The notes: generated by a model from the letters alone, not told the origin. Shown: positions 23,742-36,240, counted from the first letter of the stretch. The stretch is 64,000 nt of DNA from Seiridium cupressi (GCA_036674765.1 JARVKI010000928.1:274106-338105); one strand, 5' to 3'. A program made the numbers and translations.

Positions 23742-25287
23742 ATGTTGCCATTCGCGGTGCAAAATGCCACCAAGACCTTGCGGTTGACCAGGGCTTCCGG
23801 CATTGCTACCAGGCCGCTTTACACTTCAACTTGGAACAGAAATACTACCAGGACACATAATGGCTGCCAAACTCGTGGCATGCAGTCGGCGACCAAGTGG
23901 CGCCCTGTCCAAGTCCTCGACGAGTGAGATCAATCATCCTCCCCCCACGTCATAAGAATACAACAGCTAACCATGCCTCTGCCACCAGATGGGTAGCCAA
24001 AGAAGCCCGCCCCATCTCTCTCCGCCAACTCATGGTCTTTGGCCGCTCCCTGACCGAGTCGCGCCTCATCTCCTCTGCCAACTATGTTCGAACTGAGCTC
24101 CCGACCCGCATAGCTCATCGCATACGGGATATGCAGCGGCTGCCTTACGTCGTGGTGACGAACCCACATATTAGCGACGTCTATGAGCTCTACTATAATG
24201 CCTTTGACACTTTTCGGAGAGTCAGAGAGATCAAGACGCTGGAGGAAAATGAGCGCTTCTGCCAGGACATCGCAAAGATGCTTCGGGCGCACCTTTCCGT
24301 CATACCCAAGCTGGCAATGGGGATCCTGCAATGCCACGGGCTCATGGAGCAGAAGGAGCTGGATGTGTTCATGAATACAATTTTGAGATCCGTAAGTCGA
24401 GCTTCAACAGCAAACAGCATTTATAAAGGCAGGGTTGTTCTGCCATAGGACACGGCGCTAATAGATTCCATGCTTACCAGCGTATATCCCGTCGAGTGAT
24501 AGCCGAACAACACCTGGCTTTGACCGAAACTTTCAACTCCCACTGGTTCTCGCCTGGCGCCAAGCTCTCTGAATCCGACTTCATTGGTGAAGTTTTCATC
24601 AAGTGCATTGCAAAAGACGTGGTTCAGCGATGTGGTGAAGCCGTCCAAGTCCTCGCCCGCAGCGCCAACGGGCCCGAGGTTCAAATCCCCGAGATCAAAA
24701 TTACTGGTCATCTCGAATCAACTTTCCCGTATATACTCTCTCATCTGGAATACATCATTGGCGAACTTTTGCGAAACAGTGTCCAGGCCGTGATTGATCA
24801 CCATGCGAAGAGCAAGAACAAAGACCAACCTCCACCCCCGGTGGAAGTCACCTTGTGCGAAGCGCAGCAGCATGTCATCATCAGAGTATCGGATCAGGGC
24901 GGTGGAATACCGCGAGATATATTGCCTTACCTCTGGTCTTTTAGTAAAGGTCCGCAGAGCGGGCAGCGGCTGGAAAACCTCACCCAAGTCCCGCTCATGG
25001 CGGCAACATTGCAAGAATTGCGCGTCGACGGAAACTTCAGCGGCCTACAGGACGGAAAGGCAGCCCAACATGCACATGATGCGTCCTTGACCTCGTTATC
25101 GACGCGGCCGCCGCATCTTAGGTTGGGGGTGGGACTGCCCCTTAGTAGGGTCTATGCCGAGTACTGGGCTGGAAGTCTGGAACTACATAGCTTGGAGGGC
25201 TATGGCGTTGATGCATTTCTGCAAATCTCCAAACTTGGTAATAAGAACGAGCAATTGTCTACTAGAGCCACCATGGACTCACTTTAG
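23742..25287 (+). CDS. Mitochondrial 2-oxoacid dehydrogenase kinase (PDK/BCKDK family)
   Basis: Exons 23742-23923, 23989-24391 and 24481-25287 give 463 residues. The N-terminus is rich in Arg, Ser and Thr and nearly free of acidic residues for about 45 positions, as expected for a mitochondrial presequence. Next is the helical bundle of the family (VLDEWVAKEARPISLRQL, then ELPTRIAHRIRDMQRLPYVV), followed by a GHKL ATP-binding domain with N-box ELLRNS (Asn 294) and G-box SDQGGGIP (332-339). Family role: phosphorylates and inactivates the E1 subunit of pyruvate or branched-chain 2-oxoacid dehydrogenase in the mitochondrial matrix. Which complex it targets cannot be decided from sequence alone. 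The first splice junction (phase 2) is fixed by the conserved Glu-Trp joint. Confidence 0.92.
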
Positions 25288-26038
25288 GAGGGTTGGAGTT
25301 GGGCTCGCAGGGGTCGAAACTTCATGGATGAATGGGACCAATCTGTGGCAGGCGGGAACAAGGCGATACATCTGCTGATGACGGTACTTAAGGGCATTTA
25401 CATTGGAGCTTCACGGTTTTTGGGATCTGGATTAGCGACAGAAGTGAGATGGTTCAGGTATTATTTGGTTAGGGATTGGTCGAGTATATGCATGTGAAAA
25501 ACGGGTTTCTGGAATTGGCAACAGTGTACACGTGTGATAATGGAAAATAAAGCGCATCGGCGTGTTGGCCTTCGGATCATACAGGCCGAAGTACAATCAA
25601 AGAAAGCAGTGGTATCGCAAAGAAATGTAATCGTTTCAACTGGTATCATAAGAAACTCGAATTACAACGTTCACTAAAAGCCTAGCTCATATCGTGGAGA
25701 AAGAACTGGATGTCGGAAATAAATGACATCCTACAAAAAGAGAAATGTTTTGATGTCTCGTCAACCCTCCCACAAGCTGTTAGGCACCGGGCTGTGAGCA
25801 CGGCGCGGTGCTCCTCTAATAATCCACCAGTGCCTCCGGGATCCGCCAGAATAAATTATCAGCTTTTAAACATGTCCATCCGTAGCCAACCCTGGTGGCC
25901 TGGAACTATGACACTTTCAATCAATACGCCGATTTTCATTATAACCGAAAAGGTTGTTCAAATGCCGGTGGTCTCAAAGAATTCGCTCGACGCTGAAGCT
26001 GGGAACAAGGCGACGTAGGGGTATATAGATCATCTTGC
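25288..26038. other. Intergenic, convergent genes
   Basis: 3' regions of the kinase and septin genes. No coding region is supported. Confidence 0.6.
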
Positions 26039-27425
26039 TTAACGACGGCCGCTGCGAGCAACGCTGCCCTGGGCTTGCTCGAGCTCGCCCTCGAGCTGCT
26101 TGATCTGAGCATGGGTCTGCTCGAGGTCCTTGTTGAGACGATCCCTCTCGGCAATGAGCTTCTGTTCCCATTGGCGGAAACGCTGCTCCTCGACCTTGAC
26201 TTGCTCGGTGAAGCGCTTGCGGAGCGCTTCCTCCTCTTCCTTGTACTTGGGGTTGTCAAGCTTGCGCGGCCGGGCTTCGCCAAACTTGCGGGTTTCCATT
26301 TGCTGAGCACGGTACGCCTCGTAATGCAGCTCTTCGGTCGTGTGAATGAGGTCCAGCATGTGGGTTCGGATCAGGATAGATCGCAGCTTCTTGAAGTCGC
26401 AGTGGTCCTCGTTCTCGACCTCGGCAACACCCCACGAGTACTGCCGGCCCTTGACAATGCGCCCGTCGCTGGTCTTGACATCCTTCTCCGAACCAATGAC
26501 GGCAAAGGGCATGGCAGCCATGAGTGCTCGTGCGTGCTGGGCGGCAGCCTCATCATCCTCCTCAACCGGTGGCTGGTAGATCTTGATGCTCTGGGCCTCG
26601 ATGACAGCTCGGATCTGCAGAAAGAGTGAGTTACAATGAGCGAATGTCTATGAGGTTGGTGTGCGTGCATACCTTGGCCTTGAACTTGGCAAGATCAGCC
26701 GGGCTCATGGTGTCAGCCTTGGCGATAACAGGAATAAGGTTGACTCTTGAGCACAGCCTCTTCATAACTTCGATATCAAGGGGCTTCAGGGTGTGGCCAG
26801 TAGGTCTAATGAAGTACAGGCAAGCATGCACACGCAGATCGATCTTGTCATTGCGGCGGGGTTGTTGCTCCTGGAGCATGTATGACTCGTGCTGGTCGTC
26901 CAAGAACTCAATAATGGGCATCCACGAGTCCCTGTTGTTCACGTAGTCGCCGAAGCCGGGAGTGTCAATAACAGTCAACCGAACTATGTACCCTGTTAGT
27001 ATCGACACGCTGAAATCTGCCGGCTGGTGGACTGCGTACCCTTGAAGAACTTCTCTTCCAGCTCGGCCTTTGTAATTTCGATCTCGACGGTCTTATCGAC
27101 CTGCTTCTGGTGTCGTCGCTTGTGGTCGGCATAGTTCTTGATGGTGGTGGAGAAGAGCGTGTTGATGAAGGTAGTCTTGCCCAGTCCGGATTCACCAGCG
27201 ACCTGGAGCACGAGGGTTAGCAACGGGTGCAGGTATCAAGGGAAGTTTTCAGAACCAGGGCGTACCATAATGGTAAAGGCAGCACCTCGCTTCGCGACAA
27301 TCTTGTGGCGCTCTGAAGGCAGGTTAGCTAATCCAGTTGCCGCACGGGGGAGCTCGGGTCAGCGTACGGTTTGGCAGATTGGCAATGCCAATTGCGGTGG
27401 CGGTTCCTTGCTGAGCAGACGCCAT
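26039..27425 (-). CDS. cdc12: Septin, Cdc12/AspC group
   Basis: Minus-strand exons 27368-27425, 27266-27312 (47 nt), 27040-27202, 26673-26983 and 26039-26614 give 384 residues. The N-terminus GIANLPNRQRHK followed by AKRGAAFTIM is characteristic of Cdc12. GTPase motifs: P-loop GESGLGKT (38-45), G3 DTPGFG (96-101), G4 AKAD (177-180). The septin-unique element follows, and a heptad-type coiled coil occupies about 310-375 (EEEALRKRFTEQVKVEEQRF and onward). Known role: GTP-binding subunit of septin hetero-oligomers that form filaments and rings at septa, hyphal tips and branch sites and scaffold cytokinesis proteins. The gene has four short introns, the third with a TACTAAC branch point. The start is the only ATG giving a Cdc12-like N-terminus. 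Confidence 0.95.
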
Positions 27426-28039
27426 TGTACAAATTGAGCCGTAGGCGGTGGTGAGATACGGACGTGGATGGTCGTGATGCTCGAGTTTGGCGTTGAGAGT
27501 CGGATGTTGTTTGGGGATGGGCTTGCCAAAGTTTAGGGGATCAAAGTGGGCCTGGGCAACACCAACGACACCGCTAAACGTGGACGTTTCTGGCCCAAGC
27601 GCTATGGGGAAATTTGACCAATTCTGCCAGTTGCGACCGCCTCCCCCGACCCCTTGCCAGACCAGGGCGACCCCTGAAACGGGACGCAAAGTACATCAGG
27701 GACCAAGCCTCAACGTGCCTACCCGCAATTGTCATTCTGTGAACAAGGTTAAGTTAGAAGCCGCGGCGATTGATGCCGTGGACTGCCAGCCACCAGTCAG
27801 CACTATACCTATAGGTAACACCCTTCACAGACTCTCGCAATCCACTAATGCATCAATTGTAAAGGTATCTCAAAATATATTTCGTCAGGCAATTGAAGTG
27901 GCTTTGTGACTATGTAGGACTGATTGGTTGTTTGCAGCGCTCATGCAGCAACAGTATGTTCCTAGCATACGGCTGTGACCTTCCTCGGCCAGTGAAAGAA
28001 TCACCATTCAAATAGTTACCAGTTTTGTTGCAGTTCCAA
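27426..28039. other. Intergenic, septin promoter region
   Basis: Upstream of the septin gene and downstream of the next minus-strand gene. The 27487-27909 plus-strand open frame has no recognisable content. No element is identified. Confidence 0.6.
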
Positions 28040-29515
28040 CTAACGCCTCGGTTGTGTCAATGGCCTGCCATAGTCTCTCAGATGTATTTGCCCCGGCCTA
28101 GTCCCTATTGCTTGATCACTAGCAATCGTACACGTAATCTGATCATGAATGCCACCGTTGACATCTGGCCCTGCGGTAGAGTGGACAAAGGCAGGCTCTG
28201 GGGAATCGTGGTCGTGAATCGTAGTAACAGGTCTCAAAGAGGGACTGCCCGGCTCCGGATGCCTTTGCGAGTTTGAGCGCTCGTGCTTAGCCCTGTGGCT
28301 TTTTATTCTTGTGGCCTTTGAACCTGGTCTCTCTATTCTCACCGAGTGTACGGGCGCCATTCTAGTCTTGGTCTTGCTGGACGAACGTGGTAGTATCGGC
28401 TCGCCTCCGGGGCCCAAGCCGTTTTGTGTCTCTACCATGCCGGTCAAATTTGCGATCTGGTATATTAACTTGCTGACGTTTGTAGTCTCGAAGCCCATGA
28501 ACACATCTCGACCCAGATCATCTAGCGGTAAGGCAAGGTTCGCCTGCACATCTGGCTGGGGAGTAGTGTAAGTGGCGGCAGGTCCAGGTGTGCCGAAAGG
28601 TTCATATCGAGCTCCGTCCACTTTCGATGATCCCCATCTGTGATCCCCGAAATAGTGCTCGTTTTCCTGCGGGAATTGTGATGACTCATGCGTACCATGT
28701 TGGTGTTTAGCCGACTCGCGCCCTGGATCAACCGGCTTGCCCAGCATGTGAGGAGGCGTATGACTAATCGACGAGGACTCAGATTGCAGTGATTCTGCAT
28801 ATGAGTGACCATCCGGAAGAGTTGATCGTGGTGGTGGTTGGATGTAGGTATCGGGTGGGCGTTCTAGGGGGAAACTCCGCTCTGAGTATACTGGTGTGCC
28901 AGCGTCTTGTCCAGGTATATTGTGCGTATCGCGAGTTCCTCCCATCTCTTTGAAGTATTGACGAGTCAGATCCTGCCGTCGTACCTGCGACGTTTGAGAT
29001 TGAGGTGTGGCTGTCGGTCGATGTTGCATTCCAGCCTTAACTCCATGATCATATATCGGCTCATGAAACCCCTGATTTTCTTCGTCGGGTCTTCGTAAGA
29101 AATCACCGAGCCCTCTATCCGAGCCAATCTCGCTTTTCGCCCTGAACAGTTTTGATATCCCATAACCATTACGAGCTAGGTCGATCTTCGGAATATAACT
29201 CCCATGCATCCTGAGGTGCATTCCGAGGCACCCCATAGCAAAGAAGATACCGAGGACCAGGAAGGTGACTGAGATGCCAACTGCGGCATCTTTTGGTAGA
29301 GGCTGCTCTATGAAGGCGTATCCTAGACCACCGCCGATAGAAAATACGACTAGGACAGCTGCGCAGAGTGGTATGACCCTGAGAGTGCAGTACTGTAGCC
29401 TGGATGGATTTCCCGCCAGTCGACGTTGAGTTGCAGAAAAGCCGGCAATGCGAGGATCTGCTCTGATCCCGAGAGAACTTTGTGAGGGGGGAGTGGCCGC
29501 TGAAGCAGATGCCAT
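28040..29515 (-). CDS. Unidentified two-pass membrane protein
   Basis: Intronless open frame of 491 residues; I do not recognise the family. Residues 47-69 and 78-101 form two strongly hydrophobic helices separated by a short loop (FIEQPLPKD). The short N-terminus is basic and Ser-rich. The remaining about 390 residues are hydrophilic and low in hydrophobic clusters, rich in Pro, Ser, His and Arg (QPPPRSTLPDG-type stretches), and so probably disordered. The layout resembles fungal two-helix membrane proteins with a long cytosolic tail. It lies head-to-tail with the next minus-strand gene, 640 bases apart. Coding status is inferred from length, from the sharp two-helix pattern and from the absence of a competing gene on the other strand. 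Confidence 0.7.
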   Translation of the reverse strand: MASASAATPPSQSSLGIRADPRIAGFSATQRRLAGNPSRLQYCTLRVIPLCAAVLVVFSIGGGLGYAFIEQPLPKDAAVGISVTFLVLGIFFAMGCLGMHLRMHGSYIPKIDLARNGYGISKLFRAKSEIGSDRGLGDFLRRPDEENQGFHEPIYDHGVKAGMQHRPTATPQSQTSQVRRQDLTRQYFKEMGGTRDTHNIPGQDAGTPVYSERSFPLERPPDTYIQPPPRSTLPDGHSYAESLQSESSSISHTPPHMLGKPVDPGRESAKHQHGTHESSQFPQENEHYFGDHRWGSSKVDGARYEPFGTPGPAATYTTPQPDVQANLALPLDDLGRDVFMGFETTNVSKLIYQIANLTGMVETQNGLGPGGEPILPRSSSKTKTRMAPVHSVRIERPGSKATRIKSHRAKHERSNSQRHPEPGSPSLRPVTTIHDHDSPEPAFVHSTAGPDVNGGIHDQITCTIASDQAIGTRPGQIHLRDYGRPLTQPRR

Positions 29516-30155
29516 GATGGGCGACGACTAGACAGCAATTGCTGTTGGTTGCTGTGTAAGTTTATGTTCGAGAATTATGGCAGATGGCCGACATGAAGGC
29601 AACCGGGAAATATTAAACCTCTAGACTCTCTGGGCCGGAAATGTTAACCGAGAATACCTTGACAGTATAAGTTGAGCAACAAGGGGGGGTGTAGTGTTCT
29701 AGATATCATCATAGTGGTGGCATTGTCTACGGAGTTGAAACATTCTCTTTGAATTGATGATTCACAATCAGCTTCCAATATAGACTGATATAGCTATTCA
29801 GTGAAGTCATCAGAATTTTCGAGTGATTTTCAATCATGTTTGAGGCAGACGCCCTTTTCGTAAGAACCTAACAATAGTTTCTGTGGCCTGGCGCCTTTGA
29901 ATCATCATAGTTCGGTCCTCTAGGCCTCTATAGGACAAAACCCTGCATACACCTTCGTTCCGTTCGAGATGGTGCCAGACCAGCATACATGTAATGTCAA
30001 AATTGAAATTCCAGCAGTTGCATGAATGTCTTAATCGAAAGATCAATGGGCCGCACTAGGTTACAAAAAACAAAGAAAGAAAATCTACAATCAAAAAAGT
30101 TGTCGGTATATTCATTATTCCATCGTGAGACCTCGTTTCTAGAAACAATCATAAA
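29516..30155. other. Intergenic between two minus-strand genes
   Basis: AT-rich; no coding region or recognised element. Confidence 0.6.
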
Positions 30156-31238
30156 TCATCTTAAACTCCATCTGTCCTGTGACTTTCCGGGTTTTGTACC
30201 AGCGTATGTCTGATAACTAGACTTCGGCCGGGGTTGAGAACACTGTACATAATATTCCGTCTCTCCCCTTTGCCAGTATGAGTAAGGCAAAGGAGTAGCT
30301 GGCAGCTCTGCATAGTAGACAGAATCGGGAGGTTTGAGTGACAGCCTAGCGAGTTTTACATCCGGTCTGGCATAATAGCTTTGCCCTCGCCAAGTGCGGA
30401 ATTTGGTCAGCCCTGAGTCATGTTGAGGCCTGGTCGGCTTCCACGACTTTCTCCAGTCCGATTGCATTGTGGTGATGTTTTTATCCCTCCTCCTTCTTCG
30501 TGCCCAAAAATATACCATGACACCGATGACAGAGACAACCCCAGCGGTACCGACGGTGCTCCCCACAGCTATGCTAGTCCTATTCGACTGACTTGGTGTG
30601 CCTCCCCAGGTTGAAACAGAAGTCGGATCAGTTACCGAAGTCATTGTTGATGAGGCCGGAAGGCTCGCCGTTGTTATGGTGGAAGGTGACATCAGAGGTG
30701 ATAAAATATTCGAAATAGAATTTGGAATAGCTGTGGTTTTCGAGGTTGATAAAGTGGGGATAACCGTGAGAGTATTAGCCACGGTAGTAGTCGAGTCATC
30801 TTCCAACTCGCAGTCGAGGTTGGCATTGCAGCGATAGCCAAAGGGGCAGCAGTTCATGCCACAAGTGGGCAGAGATTCTCCAAGTTTGGTGGTATGAACC
30901 TCGCTATCTGGAGACGCAGTTGCGTTCTGTTGCTGGACATCACAGGTGATAGCTTGTATAGCACTGCAGTCGGCTCCTTTGGGGCAACATATTGCAGTGG
31001 TATTTGATGCAGTCGAGAGACATGTGCTTCCCGAAGGACAGCAGAAATCGTCGGGAAGGCCGTTACCACACTCCGAGTAGCCAGTCGTGGCACACGAGGC
31101 CATGGTTGATTGGGTTCGGAGAAGGACTAAGGGTGTATGCAGCCGCTGTGTTGAAGAAGTAGACGCGATGATACTACAATACGCACTTGCAGTGTATAAT
31201 AAATACAAGAAAAGAATGGGAGAAGCTGCCCGAGCCAT
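30156..31238 (-). CDS. Cys-rich, Ser/Thr-stalked single-pass surface protein
   Basis: Open frame of 360 residues from the ATG at 31238. Layout: hydrophobic signal peptide (MARAASPILFLYLLYTASA), a Cys-rich domain at about 48-145 with paired Cys (DDFCCPSG, AICCPKG, GMNCCPFGYRC), a Ser/Thr/Pro-rich stalk at about 148-222, one transmembrane helix at about 223-245, the basic stop-transfer run RRRRR, and a Tyr- and Pro-containing cytosolic tail. This architecture is common in fungal cell-surface proteins of unknown function. A 60-nt in-frame intron (31127-31186, donor GTGCGT, acceptor TAG) may be removed, which would shorten the segment between signal peptide and Cys domain by 20 residues. I cannot name the gene. 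The start is set by the signal peptide; the frame is open further upstream to 31310. Confidence 0.75.
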   Translation of the reverse strand: MARAASPILFLYLLYTASAYCSIIASTSSTQRLHTPLVLLRTQSTMASCATTGYSECGNGLPDDFCCPSGSTCLSTASNTTAICCPKGADCSAIQAITCDVQQQNATASPDSEVHTTKLGESLPTCGMNCCPFGYRCNANLDCELEDDSTTTVANTLTVIPTLSTSKTTAIPNSISNILSPLMSPSTITTASLPASSTMTSVTDPTSVSTWGGTPSQSNRTSIAVGSTVGTAGVVSVIGVMVYFWARRRRRDKNITTMQSDWRKSWKPTRPQHDSGLTKFRTWRGQSYYARPDVKLARLSLKPPDSVYYAELPATPLPYSYWQRGETEYYVQCSQPRPKSSYQTYAGTKPGKSQDRWSLR

Positions 31239-32471
31239 TATGCTTAGATGAGGAGTGTCAGTCCTTAGGGAAAGGGTTGAAAACACAAGATCCAGCCAGC
31301 CATGGCGCAATATATCATGAACAATGGTCGGGAAGACACTATGAAATCTGCCTCGTGCTGGCTCGTGCTGGCTCGGGCCGTGATATCAATGATTTGACAC
31401 TTATAGCCGGCCTCCACACCCAAGTACTGTCGGCGCTTGATCGATTAGTGAGCCAATGGACTAGGTTCATTTGCCGCGACAAGAGCCAACAGCTCAGCTT
31501 TTTATGCAAGCGTGAGGCGTTTCAGACACCATGGGAGAAAGAATCACCTTGGAAGGCCGTTCCAAGGGGCTGGGGTTGGCTGACCTGCAGACTTCAGGAG
31601 CTCCTGACGAAGAAGCCATGCGGCCTCGTACCCGGCCTAGGGGGATGGCAGTGACCGACGTGGCATTCTAAATGCAAGCCTGCCAGGGATGTCTTTAGAG
31701 TAGGCCGTGATCAAACGAGCCGAGCAGGCGCAACGAACGTTGGTTTTCCAAAAGTTTATCTGAGCAGAGACAACGCTTCTGTTCAGTGATTCGAGTTGCC
31801 AACATACATCTAGAGACATCCATTCCATTCCCATTTCTCCCACATCTCGATGAATGAGAAAAGCACAGCAGACCGCCTCTTACCACATGTGGAAGGGGTG
31901 CATCTTCAAGCCTTACGGTCTTCTTCCATGCTTTACACCAGTTGGTGCACTCGTGGGATCCTTGTCCAATTGGAAATCCGACAGACTGGGACGGGCGATT
32001 AATCAGAGGACAGGACTGGCCGGATGGGAGGATCAGACCGCACTAGCGGCAGTGGTGGCCCTTCGTAGCAGTGGATTGTCGCGTCTATCACAACCAGTCC
32101 CAGAGCATCGCTTATTCCTGCGGTAATCTAGCTCCATCGCATGGGTGACATCCCTGGAAGACGGCGTAGTAAATAGGGAAACTAGAAAGGGCTTGGATGT
32201 TGGCCTGTTTGTAGTGAACCGCCTAGAGCCACTGTCCGGTTTACAGTGTTCGTGGCGCACGAGCTGCGCCACAGCATTAACTGGATACCCTATCCAATGC
32301 GAATACCTCGGTTGTCGTCGGTGGGCACAAAGCCGCGACCAACAATCGTATGTTGCTTCGGGTGACGAATTAGTATTCATCTCTGTAACTTAAACATCAG
32401 CAGCTATTGAACAGAGATTTTGGCTCGGTCAGGCCTCCATAGTTCCTGAACGAAAACTATACATTGCGACC
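31239..32471. other. Divergent intergenic region
   Basis: Lies between the surface-protein gene and the TML dioxygenase gene and should hold both promoters. A short direct repeat, two full copies plus a partial copy of a CTCGTGCTGG unit, lies at about 31352-31377. No gene is supported. Confidence 0.6.
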
Positions 32472-34293
32472 ATGATACTCCGAGCGGCACGAGGCTTGCC
32501 CCTCATCCGGTGAGACATCCATCTATACTCGACCCATGCCATACTTTGACACTGCAGCGGTGGCTGATCTAAGTCTTGTAGCCTCAGTGCGAGGAAGGCA
32601 AACACCAGCAACACGTTCATTCGCCAACTCTCTCAAGCTACCAGGCCAGCCGCACGCAGTGTGACTATAGGCGACCGAAGTCTAAACTTTGAGTGTAAAA
32701 CCATAGGAGACGAAGTGAAGCGAACATCCTTGTAAGTCGCGGCAAAGTATTGGGAAGAAGAAACATCACATCCTGCGCCCGCATGCAGCTAACGATCACA
32801 TAGGCCGAACATATGGCTGCGGTAGGTACCAGATATATTATATTATGACACCGCCACTCACTTGTGACCAGCGATAACTGCCGATGCAAATCTTGTGTAA
32901 ACCAAGATACGATGCAACGAGCTTTCAATACCTTCGACGTAGGACTCCGGCAGTGTGACCATCCGTTGTAGTTACTGATGATATGCAGATCCCGAAAGAC
33001 ATCCGTCCCGTGAATATTAAAAGTCAAGAGGCCGGGGTCAAGGTCCAATGTATGATGATCCCTTATCTGTTGGCAGCAGATGATTGACAACGGTGCAGGG
33101 TCCGACAATTCGCACGAGAGTTTCTATCCCTGGGACTTTATAGAATACTACTTGCAAGAAGATCGCATCAAACCAGAAGAAGTGCAGTAAGTGGGTTGAC
33201 TGCCTTCATGAGATACACGCTTATTTCAAAAGAATCAATACCTTCAACGCCAAGGGAAGCGCGTTGGCCCAAAAGTGGCCGCCGTCTGTAAGCAGCAAAG
33301 ACATCAAGAAGGACGAGACGAATGCAATTGGCCGTCTGACAAATCATATTGTCAGTTATCCTGTAAACTGCTATATTTATTCAATAGCTCGGCTAAAACG
33401 TCAAGCAGAGAAAGTACGGCTTCAGTTTTATCACTGATGTGCCATACGAAACCGCGGAACCTACGCAAAAACTTCTTGAGAAAATTGCGTTCATACGGGA
33501 GACCCATTATGGAGGCTTCTACGACTTCATCCCCGACCTGGCCCTCGCGGACACAGCTTACACCAACATTGCGCTGGCAGCACATACTGATACGACGTAT
33601 TTCACTGACCCGGCTGGCCTGCAAGCGTTTCACCTCTTATCCCACGTTGACCCATCTACCCAAAACGGGAAGGCTACATTGGGAGGCGAGTCGCTGCTTG
33701 TGGACGGATTCTGGGCTGCTGCCCTGCTGAGGGACGAAGACCCCAAAGCCTGGAATGTTTTGAGTCGCGTTAAACTCCCATGGCATGCCAGCGGAAACAA
33801 GGGCATCACTATCGCACCTAACAAGCTTTATCCGGTGCTAGAGGTGGACGAGACGACGGGCGAGCTGCAGCGCGTCAGGTGGAACAATGATGACAGAGGT
33901 GTTGTTCCCTTCCACGTCGAATACTCACCTGAAGAATGGTATGATGCCGCCAGGAAATGGGACGCCATACTGAGACGGGAGTCGGTTGAATACTGGTTCC
34001 AGCTTACGCCTGGCAGTCTCCTCGGTAGGTAAACCCGTCTTTAGTGGCGCACATCTACTAATGCTTCCTTACAGTCTTTGATAACTGGAGAGTCCTGCAT
34101 GGACGCAGTGCTTTCACTGGTGTCAGGCGTATCTGCGGTGGCTATAGTAAGTAGAAATGCCTTTTGTTAGATACCTCTGGTACCAAGCAACATTTCGACT
34201 GACGAAAACATAGTCAACCGAGACGACTTCATTTCGCGGTGGAGGAACACGAACTTTCTTCGAGAAGAGGTCATGCGCAGAGTCGTGGGCTAA
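32472..34293 (+). CDS. Trimethyllysine dioxygenase (carnitine biosynthesis), ten exons
   Basis: Exons 32472-32509, 32582-32731, 32804-32821 (18 nt), 32872-32938, 32989-33049, 33099-33186, 33233-33350, 33409-34024, 34075-34146 and 34214-34293 give 435 residues. The N-terminus (MILRAARGLPLIR) looks like a mitochondrial presequence. The small N-domain has the Zn-type Cys cluster NIWLRDNCRCKSCVNQD (about 65-81). The TauD-like double-stranded beta-helix has the iron ligands H239-T-D241 (in AAHTDTTYFTD) and H394 (VLHGRS, with R396 for 2-oxoglutarate). Known reaction: 2OG-, O2- and Fe(II)-dependent hydroxylation of N6-trimethyllysine, the first step of carnitine synthesis. Gamma-butyrobetaine dioxygenase is a close relative, but motifs such as THYGGFYDF fit TMLH better. 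In raw frames the gene looks broken; nine short introns resolve every stop. The intron after exon 7 uses GTCAGT or, alternatively, a GTAAAC 12 nt later. Confidence 0.9.
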
Positions 34294-35058
34294 CACGTCC
34301 AGTATGGGAGGAGCGCTTGCACAGCTGAAGCTATGGCCAGAAGCGCAACTCGATGAGTGACCATCCGGGAGCACCTAGGAGGTTGCGGGCTTTTCTGGTC
34401 ACTAACCCACCCGCTTGACCGCCTATTCGCCAGATAGGAGCAGTCAGGATCCATCAGTTTGCATGACCACGTTCTCTGGCAAATAACATGGAGAAGTCTT
34501 GGCTAAAGCGCCTTACCCCGCCTCCAGAAACGCAAGTGGACGAGAACAGCAATGGCGCTCAAGCGAAAGAGCAGGAACATGTTTGCCATAGCGCATAACC
34601 TCGTCCTCACCCGCTGTGGTGTAACCTGTCGATAGGCAGGCAGCATAAGAGAATACCAAACACGAGCTATGTTCTACATACAAAAAGAGAGAAAAGGGGG
34701 TATTGTTCTCGGTATCTTGCATCAGCTCGTCAATCGCGGCTGTTCTAATCTAGTTAGTTGATACTGCTCTGGGTAATACGCGCTCCACTCAGAAGCGTAG
34801 TACTGGACCGTACAGTCTCTCTATTCTCAAACATGCGCTTCCAAAGCAACGGCATCCGCCGGTTACTTTAGACAGTTTATTCACGCAAAGGTGCTGCGTG
34901 TAATATAAAATCATGGACGTGAATTTGTTTCCCGCCAAAATCATGAACCACTCATCTCTGTTTTCTGCCGCCTAGACATTGTGCTTTAAGATCTCACCGA
35001 ACAACGATCACGCGGTCGCTATATACGCAATCAAGCAATCCCGCGAGTCATTGCTAAG
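34294..35058. other. Intergenic, tandem genes
   Basis: 3' end of the dioxygenase gene and promoter of the SDR gene. No coding region is supported. Confidence 0.6.

Positions 35059-36240
<1,182 letters not shown>

Noticed and set aside
32665..33108. 147-codon minus-strand open frame
   Set aside because: Antisense to the first exons of the TML dioxygenase, whose plus-strand reading is strongly conserved.
33080..33440. Possible pseudogene: stops between conserved pieces of the dioxygenase
   Set aside because: Every stop falls inside a short intron with proper donor and acceptor, so the gene reads intact.
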